Positions 34,065 to 42,063 of a stretch of 64,000 nucleotides of DNA are shown here, one piece after another. This DNA is from Shewanella sp. c952. GTDB lineage: Bacteria; Pseudomonadota; Gammaproteobacteria; Enterobacterales; Shewanellaceae. The stretch's first letter is position 1; each line of letters starts with the position of its first letter. The notes beneath the pieces were generated by a model. That model was given only the letters and a program-made list of their open reading frames with translations. It made no database searches and was not told the DNA's origin. The stretch spans positions 1-64,000 of the forward strand of contig NZ_BPEW01000022.1 of the NCBI RefSeq assembly GCF_019654975.1, in the 5' to 3' direction. Made by a program: the position numbers and the translations under genes.

Positions 34065-35264
34065 TTAGACACACACCTGATTACGGCCTTTTTTCTTGGC
34101 TCGATACAGAGCTTGATCCGCTTTTTTCAATGTTTGCTCGAAAGTCTCACCATGTTGATGTTCTGACACTCCAATGGAGATGGTGACATTAACGGTTTTA
34201 CTCTGGCTTTGTGCTTTGCCTCGTTTAGCCTTGGTTTGCTGCTTACGCTGTTCATTGCGCAGTGCTATGTCATAGTCCTCTATTATCTCTCGTACCTCCT
34301 CAAGAAAGTGCAAAATCGATGAGGTATCTTTGCGAGCAAATACGATGGTGAACTCTTCGCCGCCATAACGGAAGGCTTTGCCACCTCCTCTTACTTGAGA
34401 GATTTTACTAGCGACTAATTTAAGTACTTGGTCACCAACATCGTGGCCATAGGTATCATTAAACTTTTTAAAGTGATCGATATCGAGCATGGCCACGCTG
34501 TACTTTCGTCCTAATGACAGCACTAAGTTATAAAGTGCGCGGCGAGAAGCAAGACCTGTTAGTTCATCTCGGTAGGCAAGAAAATAGGAGTCAGTAAGTA
34601 CTGTCAGTATATACACAATTGCTAAGGCTGTTATCGACACTGAGATAGACAGTAATTCGGGCATTAGCGCCTGACTGCCCCAAAGTAATAACGTGATGAA
34701 GATAGAGGTGTTAACTAAGTTGGCTTGCCAGATCCCGCGTATAAAAACTAACATCGCCCCAAGGTAAAAGGGTGCAAGGGTGCGTATCTCCATGGTTATC
34801 ATGCTGGGTAGGTAACCATCGACAATGCTCTGGTATTGAGTATTAGCCCATATCCAGCCAAACGCAGCGGCAAAACAGAGTGTTATGCCTAAAACCCTAA
34901 TCACACCATGAGCGGAAAGCAGTCCTCTATCTTTAATAAATGCAAACCAAGTAATGGCAAAAACACCGCCAAGAAAGATCTGTTGTGAGTATTTGTCAAA
35001 TAAGATTGTAGGTGAGTCTTGGCCTAAAAGGTACCAATAGGCCAGTAGCAGTAGCGCAAGATATGCTAGGCGGCTGCGATTAAACTGCAGCGCAATAATA
35101 ACCACCACTGGTAGCAACCAGTAGGGCAACTGTTCTATCACGCTGTGCCAGGTTTGCAGCTGTGGTAGGGAATATTGAGTGACAGCTAAAAGTAAGCCTG
35201 TGAAAAAAAGAGGCAAGAAAAAATAGCGGCAGCGATGATAAAAAGCGGACAAGGTTAACCTCAA
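34065..35264 (-). CDS. membrane-bound diguanylate cyclase (GGDEF)
   Basis: 399 aa. The N-terminal ~215 residues contain about seven hydrophobic helices forming a membrane sensor of no recognised MASE class. A GGDEF domain follows (about 230-395) with the active motif RYGGEEF and the preceding SVAMLDIDHFKKFND metal and nucleotide block. An intact signature implies synthesis of c-di-GMP. The inhibitory I-site (RxxD five residues before GGEEF) is absent, since the position reads RGGG, so feedback inhibition may be lost. A Lys/Gln-rich insertion lies within the C-terminal third. Single gene. Confidence 0.88.
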   Translation of the reverse strand: MRLTLSAFYHRCRYFFLPLFFTGLLLAVTQYSLPQLQTWHSVIEQLPYWLLPVVVIIALQFNRSRLAYLALLLLAYWYLLGQDSPTILFDKYSQQIFLGGVFAITWFAFIKDRGLLSAHGVIRVLGITLCFAAAFGWIWANTQYQSIVDGYLPSMITMEIRTLAPFYLGAMLVFIRGIWQANLVNTSIFITLLLWGSQALMPELLSISVSITALAIVYILTVLTDSYFLAYRDELTGLASRRALYNLVLSLGRKYSVAMLDIDHFKKFNDTYGHDVGDQVLKLVASKISQVRGGGKAFRYGGEEFTIVFARKDTSSILHFLEEVREIIEDYDIALRNEQRKQQTKAKRGKAQSQSKTVNVTISIGVSEHQHGETFEQTLKKADQALYRAKKKGRNQVCV

Positions 35265-35699
35265 TATAAACGTATGTTTAACTACAACTCGGGTATTTAC
35301 CTTTTGTAAGTCGACATTTTTAACAAAATATTAAGCCTGTTGTCGTTGCCAGTTCGCAAAAGAGTTATTGAAGATAGTTTTGCGTATTACAAAGATAGAT
35401 AACGCATTAACTTGATGAGGATTTTACAGAACAAGCATTGAAGCTGTCACGATCATTTGATTGTTATTTCATGAGCTCGTGAGTGGAGTCAATATAGACC
35501 CAATGGGTTACTGGGCCTTTCTCGGTAATAAGCTAAGGTAATGCTGAGCACCACTATTGTGATGTTGTGGTCTTATACCAAGTCAGTATAAGAAGTCGAA
35601 CTACGCAGAAATGACAAGTTACGCAGAAATAGCAAGTCAAAAACACTTCACGCTGGCGGCTTTTAGCGGCTCTTATACCGCTAAACTATTACCGAGCGA
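35265..35699. other. 435-bp intergenic region with an 18-bp tandem repeat
   Basis: No gene seen. Two imperfect 18-bp tandem units (TACGCAGAAATGACAAGT, then TACGCAGAAATAGCAAGT) lie at 35602-35637. An AT-rich stretch near 35280-35340 could hold the diguanylate cyclase promoter. Confidence 0.6.
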
Positions 35700-37322
35700 T
35701 TAAACCTTTATACTGATTGCTACTGTTGCATTTTGTTGATGAGGTGCCGCCCAGATACTATCTGGTTCACCGAAATACGCTCTATGCTGTGCTTTTTTGG
35801 CTGCAATATAGAATAACAGTGCGAACAAGAGCGATACGGCTTCAATGGTTATTGATGCAAGATCTGTTGCTGTCCATATTGCGAGTTGAGGTAGTAGCAG
35901 AGCGATTACACTGGTTATCGGAATTAATAAGCAGCAAAGTGCTAGCAACCTAAGCAGTGAAATAGCAGCAAGAGCTGCTCCCTTAACAAAGCTGTAGGCT
36001 AATGCTGCAAAGAAGGCGACATAGTAGCAACTGAGGTAATAGTTGTTTATCTGTTCGCTTAGCAGATAGAGCCACTTTGTGGCTAGCATAGAGACAACGA
36101 CTCCTAACATCGAGCCCAAACATACCCCAATAGTGAGAGCGGCCATGACCTTAGTTGCTTTAGTTTGTTCAGCCTGTTTCTGTCTACGTTTTTCAAGCCA
36201 CAGTAAATTACCACTATAAAACAGAAATGCTCCGAGTAAGCCAAGGGAAAAGTATATCCAGCGGCCAAAGCTGCCCGCATAATTACCAAAATGCAGTGCG
36301 AATAAACTGTTCACTACAGGGCCGTATAACCCCTCTTCGACTTGATTAATCGTGTTGTATTGTACCGCCATGGTATAAGGGTGCATGTAGATGAAATCAC
36401 TGTAACCGCCACGCAGCATCCGCCCATTAGATTGCAGCTCCACAGCTAAAGAAGGGGAGGTTGAGTTGAGCTGACTAAACTCCATTGACGCGATTTGATA
36501 ACCTTCAGATATTGGCGTGACTGCAGCGATATAGCTATCGATGCTGCGCAATTGGTTGACGGAGTACTCAATGGTTGAACGTTCTCTGGGTTCAAATAAG
36601 GGCTTGTCACCATAAAGAATACTCAAACCGCCGTAGAACATGTCATGAAACGCAAATACCACTACGGTCCATGCGATAATCAAGTGGAAAGGTAGGCTCA
36701 TCACACCGACTAAATTATGGCTATCTAACCAAAAACGGCTCACGCCTTTGTGTTGCCTTAACGCAAATAGGTTTTTTACTAACGTCGGCAGTAAAACGAT
36801 AACGCCTGAAATCAGTGCGAGAAAATATAGTGTTGCGGCGAGCCCTAGAATTAACACACCGAGATCTTCATGGCCTATATTGCCAATGATTCCTGCGGTG
36901 CGGTGGAGTTGATCAATAAGCGTTCCTAATTCATTGGTACTGCTCGCTTGGCTGATCCAGTCACCTTCATCGTTGAAGCTGGCGTGACGTAAGTGATCAT
37001 CAAGGCGTAAACCTCTTCCGCCGCCCTTTTCATACCATTTAATTGGTGAGTCATTGCTATTAAAGCTAACGATAAAACCATCTTTTGCTTTTTCGCTTTG
37101 ACTTATTGCTGCTTGAATTAAGCTATCAAGTTGTGTGCTGGGTACCTGCTGCAGTGTTTGTGCTGGTGGTGTTGCCCACTGCTCGATTTGCGGTTTAAAC
37201 ATAGTGAGAGCGCCAGCAAAAAAGCCGATAAATAATAGTAGGCCAGCAGTGATTCCTGTCCAGGTGTGAATGGACTGATAAGTTCTTAAAATGTCTGGAC
37301 GTATTCTCACTTGAACCACCAT
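35700..37322 (-). CDS. PepSY-associated membrane protein (iron-uptake linked)
   Basis: 540-aa inner-membrane protein of the PepSY_TM/PiuB group. The first helix follows TYQSIHTWTGITAGLLLFIG (about 14-33). Two more conserved helices lie at about 150-180 and 205-225 with a His-containing HNLVGVMSLPFHL segment, and further helices at about 355-375, 395-415, 435-460, 465-485 and 495-515. Such proteins accompany siderophore receptors and are thought to reduce or import ferric siderophore iron. The gene overlaps the DUF3649 gene by 16 nt and is divergent from a TonB receptor behind a Fur-like box. Confidence 0.85.
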   Translation of the reverse strand: MVVQVRIRPDILRTYQSIHTWTGITAGLLLFIGFFAGALTMFKPQIEQWATPPAQTLQQVPSTQLDSLIQAAISQSEKAKDGFIVSFNSNDSPIKWYEKGGGRGLRLDDHLRHASFNDEGDWISQASSTNELGTLIDQLHRTAGIIGNIGHEDLGVLILGLAATLYFLALISGVIVLLPTLVKNLFALRQHKGVSRFWLDSHNLVGVMSLPFHLIIAWTVVVFAFHDMFYGGLSILYGDKPLFEPRERSTIEYSVNQLRSIDSYIAAVTPISEGYQIASMEFSQLNSTSPSLAVELQSNGRMLRGGYSDFIYMHPYTMAVQYNTINQVEEGLYGPVVNSLFALHFGNYAGSFGRWIYFSLGLLGAFLFYSGNLLWLEKRRQKQAEQTKATKVMAALTIGVCLGSMLGVVVSMLATKWLYLLSEQINNYYLSCYYVAFFAALAYSFVKGAALAAISLLRLLALCCLLIPITSVIALLLPQLAIWTATDLASITIEAVSLLFALLFYIAAKKAQHRAYFGEPDSIWAAPHQQNATVAISIKV

Positions 37323-37606
37323 AAAGCTGCAAATAAACTGTAGATAACGAGGTTCGCTGACATGAGATAACCAAATGCACTCGTCGCTGTTTTGAACAGA
37401 AAACTAAACGCTATAACGGGTAACCAGATAAAACTGATAAGCCACATGTTCATTTGCACTTTCATTGGTGCATCGATTCCTCCAGGCCCAAACCATGCAA
37501 ACACCGCAATGACACCATAAGATAAGCTCAGACCCAAAAGGCTTGCGGTGAGACTTTTTCGCCACCAATGTGGTTGAATTTTTTCCGCTTGGGTTAACCG
37601 TGGCAT
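37307..37606 (-). CDS. DUF3649-like small membrane protein
   Basis: 99-aa protein with three hydrophobic helices (about 20-40, 50-68 and 76-94) and the WWRKSLTASLLGLSLSYG start typical of the DUF3649 'iron transporter' group. Its ATG overlaps the stop of the upstream DUF3325 gene (TGATG), and its end overlaps the PepSY gene. This three-gene order recurs next to TonB receptors in proteobacteria. A role in ferric-siderophore iron handling is inferred from that context. Confidence 0.75.
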   Translation of the reverse strand: MPRLTQAEKIQPHWWRKSLTASLLGLSLSYGVIAVFAWFGPGGIDAPMKVQMNMWLISFIWLPVIAFSFLFKTATSAFGYLMSANLVIYSLFAALWWFK

Positions 37607-37866
37607 CAATGTGGTTCTCTTGATTTCAAAATCATACTAAAGGGGACGCATATCAATATTGCGATAATAGTGAATAGCCAGGTGAAAACAGCTGCTGTTG
37701 TTGTTAGCAGTTGTACCCAACTTAATAATGCGAATAACAATAGAGTCAGTCCGACTAGAATGATGGGCTTGGGTAGAGATTGTGGTAGCAATTTCTGATG
37801 CTTACTGGTGGCATATATCATAATGACTCCTACCAAAGTCAATACTAATCCTGTGACTTGAAACAT
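37606..37866 (-). CDS. DUF3325-like small membrane protein
   Basis: 86-aa hydrophobic protein with three helices (about 3-20, 33-50 and 57-76). It corresponds in size and position to DUF3325 proteins that precede DUF3649 and PepSY genes in iron-uptake operons. ATG at 37866 is chosen because GGAG lies 9 nt upstream; the earlier in-frame TTG has none. First gene of the minus-strand operon, divergent from the TonB receptor gene. Function is known only by association. Confidence 0.7.
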   Translation of the reverse strand: MFQVTGLVLTLVGVIMIYATSKHQKLLPQSLPKPIILVGLTLLLFALLSWVQLLTTTAAVFTWLFTIIAILICVPFSMILKSREPH

Positions 37867-37975
37867 GACTATCAACTCCGCCCTAAACGTCTAATTAACT
37901 GCTGTAAGCAACGAAACTAAATAACGTATTCGCTTTATTACATAGGTATTTAAATTGTGTAAATAGTAATGTAAA

Positions 37976-37990
37976 TGTGAATGATTCGCA
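37976..37990. promoter_or_regulatory. candidate Fur box
   Basis: TGTGAATGATTCGCA is a 7-1-7 near-palindrome with an AATnATT core resembling the Fur consensus. It lies between the divergent TonB receptor gene and the DUF3325/DUF3649/PepSY operon, suggesting shared iron repression. Confidence 0.55.
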
Positions 37991-38076
37991 ATTGTATGTG
38001 GGTATGGTTTAATGTAAATTGTTGCTGCTTTTAATCAGAACGATAAATTCTATTTACTGTGAACTTGAGGGATCCC

Positions 38077-40143
38077 ATGGAATACAGGGCGTTTAAGAAA
38101 AATCTCGTTGTGGCGGCAATATTATGTAGTCCTATATTTTCGATGGCTTATGCTGCTGTTGATGTTGAACCTACTGAATCGATAGAAAGGATCACTGTAT
38201 ATGGTGAAAAAGTTGAACGTAGCCTCAAAGATACCACCTCATCAGTGTCTGTTATCGATAAAGAGACGCTAGATAGTGGCCAATACCAATCGGTATCCAG
38301 TGCTTTATCTGAAGTGCCAAACGTTGTGGTAACAACCGGAGCTGTACCGGATATTCGAGGCGTTACTGGTAATGGCTCTGCTACTGGGTTTAACTCTTTC
38401 ACTGGCGGCGCCAAGGCACGAGTTTCGACCCTTGTTGATGGTGTTGCAGAGCCTTTCGTCGCTGACTTAACCGGTGATACAGGCCTCTGGGACATAGAGC
38501 AGATAGAAGTTTTCAGAGGACCACAGTCGACCATTAATGGTCGTAACAGTATTGGTGGTGCAGTATTTATTAAAACGGCAGATCCAAGCTTTGACTGGCA
38601 AGCGGCTGCACGTTTAGGTTATCGAGATCAGGATAGTTTTATCGACAGTGCTGTGATGCTATCGGGCCCAATTTTAGACGAGCAGCTTGCCTTTAGGATC
38701 ACGGGGCAAAATGTAAATGGCAACACCTACAATAATGGTTTGGTGTATGACACCAACCCAAAAACTTTTGACCAGAATGAGCTTATTACAAATCGGTGGC
38801 GCGGAAAGCTACTATGGCAACCTGCCGGATTAGAAGACTTATCAGTACTGTACAGTTTTTCATATAACGACGAGCAAGGTGATTCAGGGCGTAATTACTT
38901 CACAGGTGATGACCCTTGGGCATATAAACCGCTGTTTCAACGTTATATCACCACCAAGTCAACCACACATTCAGTGACATTTGATTACCAGCTTACTGAT
39001 GGTCAGTCACTCGATTTACAATTCTCCTTTATGGATTATGACTGGGGGTTTGAATCTTATGAGCCTTTGCCTGCAGCAGAAAGTACCGTCGACATGAATG
39101 ACAATAGTTACAACGTCGATGGTAAATATAGCTTTGGGCTTAATGACCGAGATCTAAATGGTTTTATTGGTTTAGCTTACTATAAGCGCACTCAAGACTT
39201 TGGCAGTATGGGGGGGTTCTCTTATGGCGGAGATGACAGCAGTACCTCTTCCTCTGTTTATGGAGAAATGACCTTTGCTATGGCCGAAAAGTGGTGGCTG
39301 ACTCTTGGTGGACGAGTGATGCGCGATGAGCAAACACGAAACTTTGCCATGCAATTTAGAGGTTCAGCGATTGATGAGCAACTCGATGAAGCTAAAACAG
39401 TGGCATTGCCTAAGCTTGTGGTGCAATACGCCGTTACTGGTAGTACGACTCTTGCGGTAAGTGGTCGACGAGGTTACAACGCCGGCGGTGGAGCCATGGC
39501 GTTAACGTCAGCTGGTGGCGATTACTATTACTATGATGATGAGTCTGTTGATACCTATGAAATGAGCTCTCGAAGTAGTTTTGATGGCGGCAACGTTAAC
39601 CTGAACGCCAACCTGTTTTATAACGATTATGACGGCTACCAAGCGTCTAATAGCTTACGTAGAATCACCAATATTGATAAAGCGGTAACCTATGGCTTAG
39701 AGCTTGAATTTACCAGTATGTTAGGTGAGAACTGGCAACTGTTTTCAGGTCTAGGCCTGCTTCAAAGTGAAATTAAAGCAGCAGATCCTAGTTATGGCGA
39801 TATTGTTGGCAATGAGCTTAACGCTGCACCGAACGTTACTGCTAATCTTGGTATTAAATATTGGCTGTCTGATGAGCTGACATTTGGGTTATCAGGAAAT
39901 TACGTTGATGAGTATTTTGCTGATATTGCCAATACTGAAGAGCGCGTGGCTGGTGATTACATCTTAAGTCGCTTTAATGTTGATTATCAAAATGATAACT
40001 GGCGAATCAGTGCTTTTGTTAACAACTTATTTGACGAGCAAGCGCTTACAGTGAATGAACCTCCTGGACGTGGTTATGAGCATGGTTATGCTGCAGTTGT
40101 TGACCCAAGAAATGTTGGAGTATCGGTTACGTACAATTTCTAG
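38077..40143 (+). CDS. TonB-dependent outer-membrane receptor
   Basis: 688-aa receptor. The signal peptide ends at AYA (about residue 26). A TonB-box-like ESIERITVYG precedes a plug domain (about 45-160) with VFRGPQSTINGRNSIGGAVFI. The rest is a 22-strand-type barrel ending in the terminal Phe of NVGVSVTYNF. Length is typical for a siderophore or heme receptor. ATG at 38077 has GAGGG just upstream; a longer start is rejected. Its divergent PepSY operon and shared Fur-like site favour ferric-siderophore uptake, but the ligand is not identifiable. Confidence 0.92.
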   Translation: MEYRAFKKNLVVAAILCSPIFSMAYAAVDVEPTESIERITVYGEKVERSLKDTTSSVSVIDKETLDSGQYQSVSSALSEVPNVVVTTGAVPDIRGVTGNGSATGFNSFTGGAKARVSTLVDGVAEPFVADLTGDTGLWDIEQIEVFRGPQSTINGRNSIGGAVFIKTADPSFDWQAAARLGYRDQDSFIDSAVMLSGPILDEQLAFRITGQNVNGNTYNNGLVYDTNPKTFDQNELITNRWRGKLLWQPAGLEDLSVLYSFSYNDEQGDSGRNYFTGDDPWAYKPLFQRYITTKSTTHSVTFDYQLTDGQSLDLQFSFMDYDWGFESYEPLPAAESTVDMNDNSYNVDGKYSFGLNDRDLNGFIGLAYYKRTQDFGSMGGFSYGGDDSSTSSSVYGEMTFAMAEKWWLTLGGRVMRDEQTRNFAMQFRGSAIDEQLDEAKTVALPKLVVQYAVTGSTTLAVSGRRGYNAGGGAMALTSAGGDYYYYDDESVDTYEMSSRSSFDGGNVNLNANLFYNDYDGYQASNSLRRITNIDKAVTYGLELEFTSMLGENWQLFSGLGLLQSEIKAADPSYGDIVGNELNAAPNVTANLGIKYWLSDELTFGLSGNYVDEYFADIANTEERVAGDYILSRFNVDYQNDNWRISAFVNNLFDEQALTVNEPPGRGYEHGYAAVVDPRNVGVSVTYNF

Positions 40144-40200
40144 TCTATAAAAGCTTGTGCGTGACAGCTTGTACTGTGTCACGCACACGAATCATCAGCC

Positions 40201-40347
40201 TTGATTGCAGACCTTACAATTTGGCTGCTTTGGCAGTTTCATCTCTCGAAACTCCATAGTCATGGCATCGATCATCAAAATTCGCCCAGCTAACGTGCGG
40301 CCCATATTGGCGATGACTTTGACCGCTTGCAGGCAACCGATCATACC
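40201..40347 (-). pseudogene. orphan 3'-terminal fragment of moeB
   Basis: About 147 bp matching the last ~50 codons of the intact moeB at 43086, including the closing CxxC motif (here CKVC, then Asn-Gln-Gly-stop). It is identical over 100 bp (40221-40320 versus 43109-43208), with a 9-bp deletion upstream and loss of similarity beyond about 40347. It has no start. It marks one edge of the block containing the bacteriocin genes and is best read as the original or duplicated end of moeB. Confidence 0.85.
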
Positions 40348-40364
40348 GAGTGCAGAGTCTAGAG

Positions 40365-40520
40365 CTATTTTCTATTCATTAAAAAAATGACTGCAAAGAA
40401 AGCTGTCATTAATATGGCCGATTGTAGCAAATGTGTTCCAGCGATACCTGTTAAGCCTGCTACCCAAATGCCAATTAGAGCACTTGCAGTATATCCAAAA
40501 AATAGAAATTTGTTACGCAT
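40365..40520 (-). CDS. 51-aa two-TM membrane protein, immunity-like
   Basis: A short gene. The 51-residue product starts MRNKFLFF and has two hydrophobic helices (about 5-24 and 31-47) with a positively charged end (MNRKstop). AAAGG lies 9 nt before ATG. It follows, 26 bp downstream, the stop of a glycine/alanine-rich bacteriocin-core remnant. Small basic two-helix proteins in this position commonly confer bacteriocin immunity. The role is inferred purely from size, topology and place. It ends next to the orphan moeB fragment. Confidence 0.6.
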   Translation of the reverse strand: MRNKFLFFGYTASALIGIWVAGLTGIAGTHLLQSAILMTAFFAVIFLMNRK

Positions 40521-40546
40521 AGACTGACCTTTACTACATTTGGCTA

Positions 40547-40686
40547 TTAGTTTTGTCCTGGTTCACCTTTTGCTCGGGCATTCTCTGCAGCTTGCTGCGC
40601 TGCATCTGCAAGTCCGTACCCAGCTAAGCCTGCTCCAGCCATACCTCTATAGCATGTCGAGCACCAGCACTTAAAGCATATCTGGG
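40547..40686 (-). pseudogene. leaderless, frameshifted bacteriocin core remnant
   Basis: In one frame 40686-40643 encodes PRYALSAGARHAIE; in the next frame 40642-40547 encodes MAGAGLAGYGLADAAQQAAE and 11 more residues. Joined by a frameshift, these make a Gly/Ala-rich peptide very like the cores of double-glycine class II bacteriocins. No leader or GG motif precedes it. A 31-aa open frame from the internal ATG remains but lacks a good ribosome-binding site. The intact immunity-like gene follows directly. Confidence 0.5.
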
Positions 40687-40825
40687 ATTAATAATGGGTG
40701 GCTATAGAACCTTTTCCTGACTTTTAAGTTAGACTTCGTCTAACAACTAAATCAATCTCAGCTTGATAAAGGTCGTGCCGCTTCGCCCACACCTTAATTT
40801 TTACACCTACAGCGCCGACAATGAA

Positions 40826-41020
40826 TTAGCTATGGGTGGCACTATTTGTCGTCAGCTTATAAATAGTCTTCAATGTACTTCGGCAACTTCGAGCTTTCCA
40901 ACCCAGTGTAGATATGACTTGTTTTTTGTTTTTCATGAAAGTATTAATAAGATTTAGGGATATGAATCCTAAGATATAAACAATAGAAATTGTAATGATT
41001 AACAATGATACATTGACCAT
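40826..41020 (-). CDS. 64-aa hydrophobic ORF, possibly a truncated membrane protein
   Basis: The frame begins with a strong hydrophobic helix (about 3-25) and a basic turn (MKNKKQ). Its last ~30 residues run through DNA that resembles an intergenic repeat also seen near 56750 (shared CTTCGGCAAC and GTTTTTTGTT). The tail is therefore probably not original, and the gene looks truncated. AAGG lies 4 nt before ATG. It could be another immunity-type remnant. Low certainty that it is expressed. Confidence 0.35.
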   Translation of the reverse strand: MVNVSLLIITISIVYILGFISLNLINTFMKNKKQVISTLGWKARSCRSTLKTIYKLTTNSATHS

Positions 41021-41172
41021 CAAGCCTTGCTTGTAGCAAATAGTGATTAATAATGGCTGGCTATAGTTTTTTTATGATCACACCTAAATGTGATCGTCAA
41101 ATTGGTCGTTAAATTGCCTGAAAAATGTTCGCGATCTCACCCTGCCTGATTGGGCTATGTGGCATTAATTAC

Positions 41173-41319
41173 CTATTGTAAATATGAGTAAGTAATAATG
41201 ACAGAAAAGTACAGTTCAAACATGGCGAAAAATGCTAGGAACTTACTTTTTTTTCGTAAGGAAATTGCAATGATAAACATATAAATCAATATTAAAGTAA
41301 TAGGGACTATTATTATCAT
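41173..41319 (-). CDS. 48-aa membrane protein coupled to the HExxH peptidase gene
   Basis: A short gene. The 48-residue product has two hydrophobic helices (about 2-20 and 27-46) separated by the basic turn RKKSK. Its ATG lies 2 nt after the peptidase stop codon (TAG CG ATG), so translation is very probably coupled. It may assist or anchor the peptidase, or act as an immunity protein for the bacteriocin encoded upstream. No family recognised; the role is inference from size, topology and coupling. Confidence 0.55.
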   Translation of the reverse strand: MIIIVPITLILIYMFIIAISLRKKSKFLAFFAMFELYFSVIITYSYLQ

Positions 41320-41321
41320 CG

Positions 41322-42044
41322 CTATTTCTTATCAGAGGGGCAATAGATTTCAGAAATCTTGGTTATAATGATATCTTCATTTTCTGGAAAGTGTAAATCA
41401 GTTTTTAATAAGTCGTCAAAACTAACACCTTTAACTTGTGACTGATAAGCTACCTTAGCCCAGGATTCAAAATAAAACTGCCTAGTATCATTTTCCTCAC
41501 CCCAATTGGCAAGTCCCTCGCAATATTCAATCGTAGGTTGCCCTCGAATATAATCAGCACTACCTTCAATTAGCCATTTAGGCGACAGTAAAAAACTAAC
41601 CTCTCCGAGCTCCTCTCTTTGGTTAACATGTTCTAACTCATGTTTAACAAGTTCATCCACGCTTTGGTTAGCATCCTCAGTGCCTTGCTGGTTTATAAAT
41701 ATGTTACTAAAAAAGCTATTAAAACCGAGTGAAGCCCCTGTAAAACTAAAACTGAGAAATCGATAGGTCAATTCATTGCTAACAATCTTTACTGTCACAT
41801 CTTCACAAGAGAAATTGGCTTCTCTAATCTCAAAGTACTCATTAGAACAAGCGTCATATGCTTTTGAATATGGTGTCCAGATAAATAAAGTACAGTAGAC
41901 GACAGCCAATACAGTAAACAAACTGTCAAAAATAGACTTAACATTATCTCCCTTTGTTTTTTTCTTTTTAAGTATAGGGAACAAAAAAAAGGGGGGGGGT
42001 AAATATGACAGAAGCTTATGAAGTTGTATAAACTTAAATTTCAT
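41322..42044 (-). CDS. membrane-anchored HExxH metallopeptidase-like protein
   Basis: 240 aa. A membrane helix (about 38-56) is followed by an extracytoplasmic domain with HELEH in VKHELEHVNQ (about 132-141). WLIEGSADY follows about 22 residues later, giving the gluzincin HExxH...E arrangement of zinc peptidases. AAGGA precedes ATG by about 7 nt. The N-terminal coding sequence contains CCCCCCCCC followed by TTTTTTTT, a slippage-prone tract. It lies 63 bp downstream of the bacteriocin gene. It could process, activate or neutralise the bacteriocin; none of these is demonstrated. Confidence 0.65.
   Translation of the reverse strand: MKFKFIQLHKLLSYLPPPFFLFPILKKKKTKGDNVKSIFDSLFTVLAVVYCTLFIWTPYSKAYDACSNEYFEIREANFSCEDVTVKIVSNELTYRFLSFSFTGASLGFNSFFSNIFINQQGTEDANQSVDELVKHELEHVNQREELGEVSFLLSPKWLIEGSADYIRGQPTIEYCEGLANWGEENDTRQFYFESWAKVAYQSQVKGVSFDDLLKTDLHFPENEDIIITKISEIYCPSDKK
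41984..41999 (-). repeat. homopolymer tract (C9-T8 in the coding strand)
   Basis: Nine C and eight T are adjacent within codons 16-21 of the peptidase gene (positions 41983-41999, plus strand A8 then G9). Loss or gain of one base would shift the frame, so this may be a phase-variation switch. Only one length is visible here. Confidence 0.6.
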
Positions 42045-42063
42045 TAATAGTCCTTAGTAAATG

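Noticed and set aside
37928-37990. Additional tandem Fur sites (TTAAATTGTGTAAATAGTAATG)
   Set aside because: Only the TGTGAATGATTCGCA site has clear dyad symmetry; the upstream AT-rich sequence fits no better than chance.
40725-40765. GTTAGAC/GTCTAAC hairpin with TAACAACTAA, considered as an integron attC site
   Set aside because: The hairpin is only 7 bp with a 3-nt loop and lacks the paired R and L boxes and the length of an attC. There is no integron integrase in the window.
40763-40957. Plus-strand frame containing NELAMGG, superficially like a double-glycine leader
   Set aside because: The start would be TTG without a ribosome-binding site, the residues before GG do not fit the leader consensus, the frame is antisense to the co-directional cassette genes, and its end lies in repeat-like DNA.
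41076-41095. GATCACA...TGTGATC inverted repeat, considered as a CRP site or terminator
   Set aside because: The half-sites are in the opposite order to CRP (TCACA-N6-TGTGA), and no T tract follows on either strand.
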